A DNA stretch of 64,000 bases from an uncultured Alphaproteobacteria bacterium (GCA_902537235.1 CACBAO010000001.1:171270-235269), one strand, 5' to 3'; numbered from the stretch's first letter, positions 29,271 through 38,243 are shown. Numbers and translations: made by a program. The notes: generated by a model from the sequence alone, not told the origin.

Positions 29271-29831
29271 TTAACCTAATTTTAATATTCCGCCATCGGA
29301 CAACGATGCAACAGGAATGGGTAAATTTGTGGGAGCCGGTCCTCGTCTAATTCTACCAGCTGTGTCGTAATGAGATCCATGACATGGGCAAAACCATCCC
29401 CCAAAATCTCCTGCATCGCCGAGCGGGACACATCCCAGATGTGTACATACTCCCATCATTACCAGCCACTCACCGTTTTCATCAAGCGTCCTGAACTTAT
29501 CCGATGCATCACCGTCTTTAAGATTAGCGTTTTGTGCGCTCTTATCAGGTAAATCTTCCAAGTTCACCTCTCTTGCAGCGGAAATCTCTTCTTCTGTTCG
29601 CCTCCTGATAAAAACTGGTTTTCCCAACCACTTAACTGTTAACTGTGATCCTGGCTCTAAATCGTTCACATCTACTTCTATAGATGACAAGGCCGCTACA
29701 TCAGCTGAAGGATTCATTTGGTTGATTAGAGGCCATGTTGCTGCTCCAACCGTTATTGCCCCAACAGCAGCGGTTGAAATATAAAGAAAATCACGCCTAT
29801 TTCCATTTTTGTTCTCTTTGTTGTCTTCCAT
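29271..29831 (-). CDS. petA: Ubiquinol-cytochrome c reductase Rieske iron-sulfur subunit
   Basis: A 186-aa Rieske protein. A Tat-like N-terminus ([18 protein letters not shown]) provides export and membrane anchor. The 2Fe-2S ligands are in CTHLGC and CPCHGS (about 131-136 and 150-155). It is the first gene of petABC. A promoter with TTGAAA, a 17-bp spacer and TATAAG lies upstream. The bc1 complex is a known RegA target in Rhodobacter, so control by the regBA pair in this window is plausible but not shown. Confidence 0.97.
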   Translation of the reverse strand: MEDNKENKNGNRRDFLYISTAAVGAITVGAATWPLINQMNPSADVAALSSIEVDVNDLEPGSQLTVKWLGKPVFIRRRTEEEISAAREVNLEDLPDKSAQNANLKDGDASDKFRTLDENGEWLVMMGVCTHLGCVPLGDAGDFGGWFCPCHGSHYDTAGRIRRGPAPTNLPIPVASLSDGGILKLG

Positions 29832-29867
29832 GTAAATTCCGTATCTATTTCCCAGTTTTCCATAGAT

Positions 29868-29896
29868 CTTATATATGGTAATTTAATATTTTTCAA
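29868..29896 (-). promoter_or_regulatory. Predicted petABC promoter
   Basis: On the minus strand, -35 TTGAAA (29896-29891) and -10 TATAAG (29873-29868) are separated by 17 bp and lie about 37 bp before the petA start codon. This is a good sigma70-type match in the right place and orientation. In an AT-rich region chance matches occur, so it is a prediction. Confidence 0.5.
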
Positions 29897-29955
29897 CAGA
29901 TTGTCTATTGGACTTTAAGACGCACTGTATTTTTAAATTTATGTATAGTGTATAT

Positions 29956-30414
29956 ATGAGAATTTCTATTTTTCAACCAGATATACCTCAAAATTTAGGA
30001 GCACTTCTTAGGGTTTCTGCGTGCCTTAATGTGCCATTGGACATAATTGAGCCATGCGGATTTGCTTTTTCTGAAAGGAAATTGAAGAGGACCGCAATGG
30101 ACTATATTAGCCATGCGGACTTTAGGACGTTCATTGATTATCAATCATTTAAGAAACAGCAACAAGAGGAAAACCCGAGTTCAAGAGTGATTCTTCTCAC
30201 AACGAAAAGTAAAAAAAATTATTTAGATTTTAGATTTCAGAAAAATGACCGACTAATGCTAGGTAGAGAAAGCGCTGGAGTACCTGAATATGTTCACGAA
30301 TCTGTGGATGACGCTGTTACTATAGAGATGCCAGGTAAAGGACGGTCTTTAAATGTTGTAGTCAGTTGTGTGATGGTTTTATCAGAAGCTTTAAGACAAA
30401 CTAGGGACTTGTAA
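29956..30414 (+). CDS. trmL: tRNA (cytidine/uridine-2'-O-)-methyltransferase TrmL
   Basis: A 152-aa SPOUT-class enzyme that 2'-O-methylates the wobble base of tRNA-Leu. SPOUT motifs are ISIFQPDIPQNLGALLR with the conserved Asn, IEPCGFAFSERKLKRTAMDY, LGRESAGVPE and MPGKGRSLNVVVSCVMVL, the knotted C-terminus. I take the ATG at 29956; an ATG at 29941 would add five residues. It diverges from petA, a neighbourhood familiar from Rhodobacterales. Confidence 0.9.
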   Translation: MRISIFQPDIPQNLGALLRVSACLNVPLDIIEPCGFAFSERKLKRTAMDYISHADFRTFIDYQSFKKQQQEENPSSRVILLTTKSKKNYLDFRFQKNDRLMLGRESAGVPEYVHESVDDAVTIEMPGKGRSLNVVVSCVMVLSEALRQTRDL

Positions 30415-30473
30415 TGTTGTATAAACTAGTGGTTATATGACAGTAAGAACAAATTGAAAATGGAATCGTAAAT

Positions 30474-31949
30474 ATGTTAGATCAAACAAATCTCAGTGTT
30501 AAGCTTAAAAACAAAAACCTTCTTAAAAATAAATCATACATTAACGGTGCTTGGGTAGATGCAAATAGTGGGAAAACTTTTGAAGTGGTTAACCCCTCTA
30601 ATGGAAATTTAATAGTAACTGTTCCCGATTTAGATGTTAAAGATGCTCGAATTGCAATTGATGCTGCGTACGAAGCTTTCCCCAATTGGAGTAAAAAGAC
30701 CGCGAAAGAGAGAAGTATAATTCTAAATAAGTTCTGCAAACTAATGTTAGAAAATGCCGATGATCTAGCTGCAATCCTGACCGCTGAAATGGGAAAACCG
30801 TTGGCAGAAGCAAAGGGAGAAATTACTTATGGTGCAAGTTTTATTGAGTGGTTTGCCGAAGAAGGAAAAAGAATTTACGGAGAAACCATTCCCGGTCACC
30901 AAGAAGATAAAAGAATAATAGTACTGAAGCAGCCAGTGGGCGTCGTCGCTGCTATAACGCCTTGGAATTTTCCTAATGCGATGATTACTAGAAAATTGGG
31001 CCCAGCACTGGCTGCTGGTTGCTGTTTTGTAGCAAAAGCTCCAGAAGACACTCCATTATCCGCTTTGGCCCTTTGCGACCTTGCGGAAGAAGCAGGAATT
31101 CCAAAAGGAGTATTCTCTGTTCTGACTACTTCTGATCCAGTCGAAATAGGCAAAGAACTATGCTCAAACGATAAAATTCGAAAACTAACTTTTACTGGAT
31201 CAACAGAAGTCGGAAAAAAATTGCTAAAACAAGGAGCAGACCAAGTTTTAAAGATGTCAATGGAGTTAGGTGGTAATGCACCATTTATTGTATTTGATGA
31301 TGCGGACATTGATAAGGCGGTTGAGGGGGCAATAATTTCTAAGTTCAGAAATAACGGTCAAACATGTGTGTGCGCAAATCGAATCTACGTGCAGGATGGA
31401 GTGTACGACATATTTTCCAAGAAGCTGGAAGAGGCAGTTTCAAAAATGGTAGTAGGGGACGGTTTTGCTACATCGAGCACCCTTGGTCCTTTGATCACGA
31501 ACGAAGCCCTCAAAAAGGTTGAGGAGCATATTAAAGATGCCTTAGATAAAGGTGCAACAGCTCAATGCGGTGGAAAGAGACATAGCATTGGCGGCACGTT
31601 TTTTGAACCGACGGTATTAACTAATGTTGATAAATCGATGTTAATTGCGGAAGAAGAAACTTTTGGGCCTGTCGCACCTTTATTCCGATTTAATGATGAA
31701 GACGATGTTATAGAACAAGCTAATAATACTATATTCGGTCTGGCCTCATACTTTTATGCCTCAGATCTTAAGCGTGTTTGGAAAGTAGCAGAAGCTTTAG
31801 AATACGGTATGGTAGGCATAAATACGGGATTAATTTCTACAGAAGTGGCACCCTTTGGAGGAGTTAAGCAGTCTGGACTTGGTCGCGAGGGATCGCACCA
31901 TGGGATTGAGGAGTATCTGGAGATGAAATATCTCTGTCTATCGCTCTAG
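30474..31949 (+). CDS. gabD: Succinate-semialdehyde dehydrogenase
   Basis: A 491-aa NAD(P)+-dependent aldehyde dehydrogenase oxidising succinate semialdehyde to succinate, as in GABA breakdown. It has ITPWNFPNAM, the cofactor FTGSTEVGKKL, the general-base Glu in MELGGNAPF and the nucleophile Cys in GQTCVCANR. Closing motifs are EETFGPVAPLFRF and PFGGVKQSGLGREG. The second Cys two residues from the catalytic one (CVC) is typical of GabD. A gabT partner is not adjacent. The TAG stop overlaps that of convergent mtaB. Confidence 0.92.
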   Translation: MLDQTNLSVKLKNKNLLKNKSYINGAWVDANSGKTFEVVNPSNGNLIVTVPDLDVKDARIAIDAAYEAFPNWSKKTAKERSIILNKFCKLMLENADDLAAILTAEMGKPLAEAKGEITYGASFIEWFAEEGKRIYGETIPGHQEDKRIIVLKQPVGVVAAITPWNFPNAMITRKLGPALAAGCCFVAKAPEDTPLSALALCDLAEEAGIPKGVFSVLTTSDPVEIGKELCSNDKIRKLTFTGSTEVGKKLLKQGADQVLKMSMELGGNAPFIVFDDADIDKAVEGAIISKFRNNGQTCVCANRIYVQDGVYDIFSKKLEEAVSKMVVGDGFATSSTLGPLITNEALKKVEEHIKDALDKGATAQCGGKRHSIGGTFFEPTVLTNVDKSMLIAEEETFGPVAPLFRFNDEDDVIEQANNTIFGLASYFYASDLKRVWKVAEALEYGMVGINTGLISTEVAPFGGVKQSGLGREGSHHGIEEYLEMKYLCLSL

Positions 31950-33187
31950 TTTCTTGCGATAAGGCTGTCAGCAGTGAAGTTATGTACCTTTAGTGCATAA
32001 ATTTCGCCTGTTTTGAGAGGGGTGCTCGTAGTAATTTCAGTAAAATCTTCAGCCCGTCCTTTGAATTCAGACTCCATCAGAACTGATAGCGTCTTTTCTT
32101 TTAGTTTTGCAAAATGCTGTACTTTTTTCCGCTGAGCTAGATCTCTTAGGGCCTTTGAGCGCTTAGATATTTCATGATTATTGACTTGTGGCATCCGGCT
32201 CGCAGGGGTGTTTGGACGTCCAGAGTAAGGAAAGATGTGAAGCCAGCTTATATCGCACTCCTCTACAAGTTTAATAGTATCTAAAAACATTGTATCGCTT
32301 TCTGTAGGAAAGCCTGCAATTAGGTCCGCACCGAATGTCAGCTCAGGTCTAGCGGCCTTTAGGTCTCTGCATACATCAATTGCCTGCTCTCTGGAATGCC
32401 TTCTTTTCATTCGTTTTAGTATTAGGTTGTTACCTGATTGCAGAGAAAGATGGAGATGTGGCATCATCCGTCTATTGGTTTTAATAACATGTAGGAGATT
32501 GTCATCCATTTCACTAACATCTAAAGATGAAAGCCTCAGGCGAGGTAAGTCAGGTGTTTCATTTAATATATTATTTACTAAATCACCAAGCTTATCGTTT
32601 CCAGCGATATCTGAACCCCAACAGGTAATGTCAACACCTGTTAAAACGATTTCTTTGAATCCTTTATTAACCAGATTACGTATTTTTTCTAAAATCGTGT
32701 CAATAGGAACGGATTTTGAAAGACCTCTACCTTGAGGAATAATACAAAAAGTACAAGAGTGGTTGCATCCATTTTGGATTTCCAAATAGGCTCTTGATCT
32801 TTTAGTGAAATTGGGAAGAATTTTTGTCTTCTCTTTTTTAAGTTTCCTGACCGATTCCCCCAAAAAACCAGATCTCCCACGTTTTTTAATTTCACCCCAA
32901 ATCGACTCATCGAGTTTAACGTCATTTCCAACAACCACATCAACTTCAGGCATATTCATGTATGCTTCTTTTTCAATATGCGCATCGCATCCTGAAACAA
33001 TAACCGTATTGTACGGGGAGGATTTTTTAAGCTGACGAACATATTTCTTACTATTCTTGGAGGCTTCTTTTGTTACTGAACAGGTATTAACGAAAGTAAG
33101 ATTTTTAAAATCTAATTTTTCTGTTATTGACTTTATTGTTTCAGTCTCAAAAGTATTTAGGCGGCATCCAAGAGTTTTAAATTTCAT
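31946..33187 (-). CDS. mtaB: tRNA t6A37 methylthiotransferase MtaB (radical SAM)
   Basis: A 413-aa enzyme that converts t6A37 to ms2t6A37 in tRNAs decoding ANN codons. The UPF0004 N-terminal domain has cysteines in LGCRLN, NTCSVT and SGCDA for one cluster. The radical-SAM motif is CNHSCTFCIIPQGRG (about 145-159), and a TRAM-like C-terminus follows. It uses the t6A made with TsaE, which is also in this window. It is followed upstream by dapF, 6 bp away, on the same strand. Confidence 0.94.
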   Translation of the reverse strand: MKFKTLGCRLNTFETETIKSITEKLDFKNLTFVNTCSVTKEASKNSKKYVRQLKKSSPYNTVIVSGCDAHIEKEAYMNMPEVDVVVGNDVKLDESIWGEIKKRGRSGFLGESVRKLKKEKTKILPNFTKRSRAYLEIQNGCNHSCTFCIIPQGRGLSKSVPIDTILEKIRNLVNKGFKEIVLTGVDITCWGSDIAGNDKLGDLVNNILNETPDLPRLRLSSLDVSEMDDNLLHVIKTNRRMMPHLHLSLQSGNNLILKRMKRRHSREQAIDVCRDLKAARPELTFGADLIAGFPTESDTMFLDTIKLVEECDISWLHIFPYSGRPNTPASRMPQVNNHEISKRSKALRDLAQRKKVQHFAKLKEKTLSVLMESEFKGRAEDFTEITTSTPLKTGEIYALKVHNFTADSLIARN

Positions 33188-33193
33188 CGCTAC

Positions 33194-34006
33194 TCAGTTT
33201 CGAATCAAATTATAAATGCCAGAAAATACATGCTTGGTTGGCCCAGTCAACCATACACCGGTCACTTTTTTCTCTACTTCGACGGTTCCTCCGTCAAGTT
33301 CTACCTTAACTCGATTGTCAAGTAGGTCTCTTCTGATTCCTGCATCAACTGCTGCACAAGAGGATGATCCAGATGCTAATGTGATACCGGTCCCACGCTC
33401 CCATACCTTTAATTTGATATGAGTTCTATTTAAGATTTTTACGAATTGAACGTTTGTTTTTTCAGGAAACAAAGCATTATTCTCAATAGTGGGACCTTTA
33501 CTTTTAACATCTATTTTACTTAAATCATCAACAAAAAACGTGCAATGAGGGTTGCCAAAGTTTGTTCCAGTTGGCTCTCCTTCGATTGGAAGATTTAAAG
33601 TTGAGATTTCCTTAGACAACGGTATTTCCTCCCAAGCTATCTTTGGTTGACCAATATTAACCGATATCAAGTCATTGTTTTTTTTATGGCACTCTATAAT
33701 TCCATGTTGAGTTTCAATATTAAGTGTTTCTGTTCTGGTCTCTGCAAAAAGAATGGTGGCTATACATCTTGTAGCATTTCCACAAGTAGCAGAAACAGAG
33801 CCATCTGAATTCCAAAAAAGAGCATAAGCGGAGACGTTATCTTTATTGTTATCATCTATAACAACAAGCTGATCACACCCAATACCGTAATGTCGGTCAC
33901 AGAGCAGTTTAATTTCATCATTATTTAGTTCCAATTTTTGATCGCGATTATCAATAATTACAAAATCATTTCCACAACCGTGCATTTTGGTGAATTTTAG
34001 TTTCAA
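33194..34006 (-). CDS. dapF: Diaminopimelate epimerase
   Basis: A 270-aa cofactor-independent racemase that converts LL-DAP to meso-DAP for lysine and murein. The two catalytic cysteines are in SATCGNATRC and in ASGSSSCAAVDA, each after the usual GS/G loops, with ERGTGITLASG before the second. It starts KFTKMHGCGNDFVIID, the family N-terminus. It forms a dapF-mtaB pair. The tRNA-Lys gene lies 109 bp further right. Confidence 0.96.
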   Translation of the reverse strand: MKLKFTKMHGCGNDFVIIDNRDQKLELNNDEIKLLCDRHYGIGCDQLVVIDDNNKDNVSAYALFWNSDGSVSATCGNATRCIATILFAETRTETLNIETQHGIIECHKKNNDLISVNIGQPKIAWEEIPLSKEISTLNLPIEGEPTGTNFGNPHCTFFVDDLSKIDVKSKGPTIENNALFPEKTNVQFVKILNRTHIKLKVWERGTGITLASGSSSCAAVDAGIRRDLLDNRVKVELDGGTVEVEKKVTGVWLTGPTKHVFSGIYNLIRN

Positions 34007-34115
34007 TCACTTCCCCGTAATGTTCTGAACTATAAGTAACCTAATTTTGTTTTTACGTCATTTAATATAATTGAAGACTTGACCAAATAGTAAGTAAATA
34101 ATAAAACTCAATTGT

Positions 34116-34191
34116 GGGCCCGTAGCTCAGTTGGTAGAGCAACTGACTTTTAATCAGTGGGTCACAGGTTCGAACCCTGTCGGGCTCACCA
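34116..34191 (+). tRNA. tRNA-Lys (anticodon TTT), CCA encoded
   Basis: A complete 76-nt cloverleaf. Acceptor arms GGGCCCG and CGGGCTC pair with one G-U. The D-loop has AGCTCAGTTGGTAGAGC, the anticodon loop is CTTTTAA with TTT at 34149-34151, and the T-loop is GGTTCGAACC. The discriminator A and CCA end are encoded. It reads lysine AAA/AAG codons and is a substrate for the t6A/ms2t6A enzymes TsaE and MtaB found here. Confidence 0.98.
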
Positions 34192-34201
34192 TAATAAACA
34201 A

Positions 34202-34232
34202 GACCTTAGTTACAACGAGGTCATTAATTTTT
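34202..34232 (+). terminator. Possible terminator of tRNA-Lys
   Basis: A short stem GACCTT/GAGGTC (34202-34207 with 34217-34222, one G-U) with a 9-nt loop is followed by a T-rich run ending at about 34232. It lies 10 bp after the tRNA. The stem is short and the T-run is interrupted by AA. No gene lies between it and 34337. Confidence 0.4.
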
Positions 34233-34336
34233 CTAAAATACTTTTCCTCACTGTCTACTTTCTTGAATTGGATCTCTTAAGTATCTGGTTTTCTTTTAGT
34301 TGTTGATTTTTTTTGCTTTTGTAACATTATTCCGCA

Positions 34337-34993
34337 ATGAACCATCGAAAAAATCTTCCTGCGTCTGCTTGTGTTACAAATATTGGAAGAGACGGACGCC
34401 TCTATGCACCGTCTGCCGTTAGAAACGCTCAACATATTGTCGAATTAGTAAGAAATACTGCGATCAAATCAGGAAACGCACTGGAGATAGCAAGTGGTAC
34501 TGGCCAGCATGTTGTAAAACTCGCCGCTGCTTTGCCACTTCTAGATTGGCAACCTTCTGACGTTGACGAAACTCGTATTAAAAGTATTCGATGTTGGAGC
34601 GATGACCATCATTTAACAAACCTAAAGCCTCCATGCTTGTTAGATGCAACGGAGGAAGGTTGGGCTGCTGATCATTACGGCCAAGATCTCATTCTCCTGG
34701 TAAACTTATTGCATTTGATTAGCTTTGAGGAAACAAAAATATTGGTTAAGGAAGTGTCTAAGGCGCTAACCCCTAAAGGACTTTCAATTATCTACGGACC
34801 TTTTATGCGTAAGGGAAAGCTAATTAGTAAAAATGATATGGAGTTTCACCATAGTTTAATTAATACTGACCCCGCTTTGGGATACAAAAATGACATAGAT
34901 ATGTTGGATTTATTTCGTGAAGCAGGATTGGTTCATTTGAGTACTAATAAAATGCCTGCGAATAACTTGGCTTTTATAACTCAAAAACCTTGA
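34337..34993 (+). CDS. DUF938 family SAM-dependent methyltransferase-like protein
   Basis: A 218-aa member of the DUF938 family. Family landmarks are the N-terminal DGRLYAPSAVRNAQHI, SAM-type motif LEIASGTGQHVVKLAAALP, WQPSDVDETRIKSI and IYGPFMRKGKLISKNDMEFHHSL near residue 155. The reaction is unknown. In place of the usual N-(M/L)-I-H-I it reads VNLLHLIS. It starts with the ATG at 34337 and stands alone between tRNA-Lys and the zinc island. Confidence 0.88.
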   Translation: MNHRKNLPASACVTNIGRDGRLYAPSAVRNAQHIVELVRNTAIKSGNALEIASGTGQHVVKLAAALPLLDWQPSDVDETRIKSIRCWSDDHHLTNLKPPCLLDATEEGWAADHYGQDLILLVNLLHLISFEETKILVKEVSKALTPKGLSIIYGPFMRKGKLISKNDMEFHHSLINTDPALGYKNDIDMLDLFREAGLVHLSTNKMPANNLAFITQKP

Positions 34994-35008
34994 GCTAATT
35001 TATAAAAA

Positions 35009-36082
35009 TTACAACAAATCAGCAATTTCCTTAGGCATGCCTTTATCCCCGACAAGCCCCATTAACGCATTAAAAAAACCCTCTATTTGTTCTTTCTTTA
35101 CATTTCTTGTGATAAAAACGAGCTTTGTTTGTCTCTCGCCGTCGGGCCATTTTTCCAACCAATGAACAGGATGAAAAATATGTTGGACGCCGTGAATAAC
35201 TGCCGGGCGATCTTTACCTTCAATATTTATTATACCCTTTAACCTGAGTAAGTCGGGTCCCATCTGAGCCATTAGCAAATCCTTAAACAAACCAAATGCC
35301 ATCATGTTGATCGGTTTATCACTAGTCATAGCAAATGCCTCAATATTTTCATCATGCCGATTTACATTAATATGGTGGTGGTCATGATCATGGTCGTGAT
35401 GGGTGTCCATACTCTCTGCAGCAAGCCATTCCTTGACATCTCTTGATTTGCTAAAAGGATCGTATGCGTCCAAATTAATTAAGTCTGAAATTGAAACTTT
35501 GCCAAAGCTACTTTTGATAATTTTTGTCGAAGGATTTATTGCTCTTAATCGATTTTCCAAAGATATTTCTTTACTTTTTTCTATTAGATCAATTTTACTG
35601 ATTATAATGCGTTCGGCTAGCGCAGCTTGTTTAACTGCCTCTGGCTGTAAATCTAATGTTTTTTCTCCATTAGTGGCATCAACTACTGTGATTACACCAT
35701 CAAGAGTATAAATTCTTTGCAAATCCACAGAACTAATCAAGGTATGAATAATGGGAACAGGATCAGCAAGTCCCGTTGTCTCTATTATTACTTTATCAAA
35801 ATAAGAGATGTCTCCTTTCGACATTTTATCGATTAAATCGAGCATTGTCTTCTGTAGATCGCCTTGAATAGTACAGCAAATACACCCATTTTGTAGCTCG
35901 ACAATATTCTCATCGCTGTGTTCAACCAAAGCATGGTCTAGTCCAACCTCACCAAACTCATTAATGATTACCGCTACATTTTTCATTTCTTCTTTTTTAA
36001 GCAATGCAGAGAGCAAAGTTGTTTTGCCACTTCCAAGAAAACCTGTGATTACTGTTACTGGTTTAGGTGCAAACTTATCCAT
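35009..36082 (-). CDS. COG0523/CobW-type GTPase, probable zinc metallochaperone
   Basis: A 357-aa G3E-family GTPase. The Walker A motif is GFLGSGKTT (14-22). The COG0523 metal motif is GCICC (66-70), and the guanine-specificity motif region is ISKID. A histidine-rich stretch (THHDHDHDHHH, near residue 230) precedes the CobW C-terminal domain. Zinc-regulated members (ZigA/ZagA/YeiR) deliver Zn2+ to client enzymes under scarcity. It follows znuB by 23 bp, so it is probably in the zur-znuCB operon, which makes zinc the likely metal. Specificity for cobalt or nitrile hydratase is unlikely here. Confidence 0.9.
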   Translation of the reverse strand: MDKFAPKPVTVITGFLGSGKTTLLSALLKKEEMKNVAVIINEFGEVGLDHALVEHSDENIVELQNGCICCTIQGDLQKTMLDLIDKMSKGDISYFDKVIIETTGLADPVPIIHTLISSVDLQRIYTLDGVITVVDATNGEKTLDLQPEAVKQAALAERIIISKIDLIEKSKEISLENRLRAINPSTKIIKSSFGKVSISDLINLDAYDPFSKSRDVKEWLAAESMDTHHDHDHDHHHINVNRHDENIEAFAMTSDKPINMMAFGLFKDLLMAQMGPDLLRLKGIINIEGKDRPAVIHGVQHIFHPVHWLEKWPDGERQTKLVFITRNVKKEQIEGFFNALMGLVGDKGMPKEIADLL

Positions 36083-36105
36083 TTTTTCTATCTTAATAAA
36101 ATTGT

Positions 36106-36912
36106 TTAATACTTGCGTTGAAATCGCTCTGTAAGCAAAGAAAAGGTCAGAGTGAAAAGAAAAATTAACGATGCTACACAGACAATTGATGGACCCGTTG
36201 GCGTATCAAACACATAAGAGGCGTTAAAGCCTAATATTGCCGATAACGCTCCTATTAAGGAGGCAAATATAGCCATTTTCTCTGGAGTCGATCCAAGTGA
36301 ACGCGAAGAAGCGGCCGGTATAATTAACAGAGAGATAATAAGGAGTACGCCGACAACCTTTATGCCTACGGCTACAACCACTGCTAGCGCGATTGTCAGC
36401 ACAAAGTTTTCTCTTTTGGGATATAGGCCGCTTGCAGCTGCTAAATCTTCATTTAGAGTACACAATAAAAGTGCTGACCATCGCCAAATCAATAAAAGTA
36501 ATACAAGAGCTAAACCTAACCAAATCAATAAAACGTCTGTTTTGGATACAGCCAGAATATCACCAATTAGGTAGGCCATGAGCTCTATACGTACCCCAGA
36601 GATGAAAGAAACTATTATTAAACCTAATGCCATACATGAATGACCCGCAACCCCAAGAAGAGTATCTAAAAACAGTGACCGGCCTTGACCAATTGTAACT
36701 GCTGTAGCCATAATTACAGAAACAAACAACGCTCCTGCAAACACCGAAAATTCAAACATTAGAGACAATGATATACCTAAAAGAGCGGCGTGGGCTGTTG
36801 CTTCACCAAAGTAAGCCATTCTACGCCATACAACAAAACAACCTAATGGAGCGGCTGCTATTGCAACACCAATACCAGCAAGAGTGGCTCTAATCATGAA
36901 GTCATCAAGCAT
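36106..36912 (-). CDS. znuB: Zinc ABC transporter permease ZnuB
   Basis: A 268-aa inner-membrane permease of the ABC-3 family. About eight hydrophobic helices are readable. Conserved patches are RRMAYFGEATAHAALLG near the start, LLGVAGHSCMALG, and KVVGVLLIISLLIIPAASSR, the permease-ATPase coupling region. It overlaps znuC by 8 bp. Placement between znuC and the CobW-type GTPase and beside zur and znuA makes zinc rather than manganese the substrate. Confidence 0.95.
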   Translation of the reverse strand: MLDDFMIRATLAGIGVAIAAAPLGCFVVWRRMAYFGEATAHAALLGISLSLMFEFSVFAGALFVSVIMATAVTIGQGRSLFLDTLLGVAGHSCMALGLIIVSFISGVRIELMAYLIGDILAVSKTDVLLIWLGLALVLLLLIWRWSALLLCTLNEDLAAASGLYPKRENFVLTIALAVVVAVGIKVVGVLLIISLLIIPAASSRSLGSTPEKMAIFASLIGALSAILGFNASYVFDTPTGPSIVCVASLIFLFTLTFSLLTERFQRKY

Positions 36913-37633
36913 TACTGTTATTTATCCTGCTTTTGTTTTCTTTGTGGTTATGTTGGTAAAGAGCAAATGTACCATCTATATTTGAACCAAACAGATCCCT
37001 ATATTCTGGTGAAGAAGCAACTGATTGCGGTTCACCCTGGCAGCATATATGTCCATTAAGACAAATTACTCTATTTGATGCGCTCATAACTACATGTAAG
37101 TCATGACTTATCATTAGCACTGCGCAGCCAGAGGACTCTCGAAGTTCCTCTATTTTTTTGTAAAATGCCGCTGATCCCGGTTGATCTAATCCTCTAGTCG
37201 CCTCATCGAGCAATAAAACGTCTGGGTCATTTAATAAAGCACGTGCTAAAAGCACGCGTTGCAATTGACCACCTGAAAGGCTGCTTATTTGTGTGGATAA
37301 ATAATCTTCCGAGCCCAAAATCTGTTTGGCCCTCAAGGATCCTTGGTCATTACGATTAGTAACAAGACTTAGAAATCGCTCCGCCGTCAAAGGGAGTGAT
37401 CGGTCAACATTTAAAACTTGTGGTACATAGCCTACTTTTAGACTTGGGCTCATAATTATTTTACCAGAGGCAATAGGCGCTGAACCAATAATTGCCTTGA
37501 AAAGAGTTGTTTTTCCTGATCCATTTGGACCCACTATGGTAACAATTTCACTACTGCTAACAGAGAGGTTTATGTTTTCTAGTACTTTTTTATTTCCATA
37601 TTGTACATTTAGACTCTGAACCTCAATGAGCAT
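36905..37633 (-). CDS. znuC: Zinc ABC transporter ATPase ZnuC
   Basis: A 242-aa ATPase that powers ZnuB. The Walker A motif is GPNGSGKTT, the ABC signature is LSGGQLQRV, the Walker B is DVLLLDEATRGLD and the switch His is in MISHDLH. The start ATG overlaps the zur stop in a TAATG arrangement, so translation is coupled. The order is zur-znuC-znuB-GTPase on the minus strand. Confidence 0.96.
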   Translation of the reverse strand: MLIEVQSLNVQYGNKKVLENINLSVSSSEIVTIVGPNGSGKTTLFKAIIGSAPIASGKIIMSPSLKVGYVPQVLNVDRSLPLTAERFLSLVTNRNDQGSLRAKQILGSEDYLSTQISSLSGGQLQRVLLARALLNDPDVLLLDEATRGLDQPGSAAFYKKIEELRESSGCAVLMISHDLHVVMSASNRVICLNGHICCQGEPQSVASSPEYRDLFGSNIDGTFALYQHNHKENKSRINNSNA

Positions 37634-38136
37634 TATCTAATCTCTGCATTTTCGCAAGTGCTACAAATTCCAGTTAATTCAATAGTGGTTTTTTCAATTT
37701 TGAAATTTGTTATTTCGGGATTCGGAAGGTTAAGCCCACTTTTCTCTTCACTGACCTCCGCTACTTTCTCACATTTTCGACAGATAACAAAAGTAGGAAA
37801 ATGCGAGTGTTTAGGGTTGGAACAGGCGATAAAGGCATTTAAACCCTGTACTTTATGAACAAATCCATGTTCAATTAAAAAGTCAAGAACCCGATAGGCT
37901 ATGGGTGGAGATGATGAAAACCCTGCCTTTCCCAACTTTTCAAGAACCTCGTAAGCGCCTAGAGGCTTGTGGTCCTCGATTAAAATTTCAAAAACTTTTC
38001 GACGTAAAGGAGTTAATTGTAATTTTTTCTGGATGAAATAATCCTCGATCTGTGTTATTGCATCGCCAAAGCAAGCTCCATGGTCATGACCTAAAAATAT
38101 CTTTGAAGAATTTTCGTTTTTTTTCTTTTTTTTCAT
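37633..38136 (-). CDS. zur: Zinc uptake regulator Zur (Fur family)
   Basis: A 167-aa Fur-family repressor. Winged-helix elements appear in KLQLTPLRRKVFEILIED and GAYEVLEKLGKAGFSSSPPIAYRVLDFLIEHGFVHKV. Structural-zinc cysteine pairs are CRKC and CSTC, and the metal-binding segment is SNPKHSHFPTF. Its lysine-rich N-terminus (KKKKKNENSS) is an extension. It heads the operon with znuCB and faces znuA across a region with Zur-type operators, which suggests autoregulation. Confidence 0.93.
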   Translation of the reverse strand: MKKKKKNENSSKIFLGHDHGACFGDAITQIEDYFIQKKLQLTPLRRKVFEILIEDHKPLGAYEVLEKLGKAGFSSSPPIAYRVLDFLIEHGFVHKVQGLNAFIACSNPKHSHFPTFVICRKCEKVAEVSEEKSGLNLPNPEITNFKIEKTTIELTGICSTCENAEIR

Positions 38137-38178
38137 CCGAATACGCGCTCTGTAGAATTAATCTTTACTTTGCTCAGA

Positions 38179-38193
38179 TGTTAAGTTATATCA
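38179..38193. promoter_or_regulatory. Possible second, weaker Zur operator
   Basis: TGTTAA-GTT-ATATCA matches the Zur half sites at 10 of 12 positions. It starts exactly 20 bp before the strong site, about two helical turns, so dimers could bind side by side on the same face. It is nearer the zur side. Confidence 0.4.
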
Positions 38194-38198
38194 TTACA

Positions 38199-38213
38199 TG
38201 TTATAACATAACA
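38199..38213. promoter_or_regulatory. Zur operator (strong match)
   Basis: TGTTAT-AAC-ATAACA: perfect inverted half sites of 6 bp around a 3-bp spacer, matching the known proteobacterial Zur core TGTTATANTATAACA in layout. It lies 62 bp from the zur start and 30 bp from the znuA start, between the divergent transcripts. Confidence 0.8.
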
Positions 38214-38243
38214 CACTAACATAAATACCCCATGGAGAGCCAA

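Noticed and set aside
30896..31309. Antisense frame of 137 codons within gabD
   Set aside because: Shadow of the highly conserved aldehyde dehydrogenase frame.
34079..34104. tRNA-Lys promoter (TTGACC with TAATAA)
   Set aside because: The spacer is only 14 bp, too short for a convincing sigma70 promoter.
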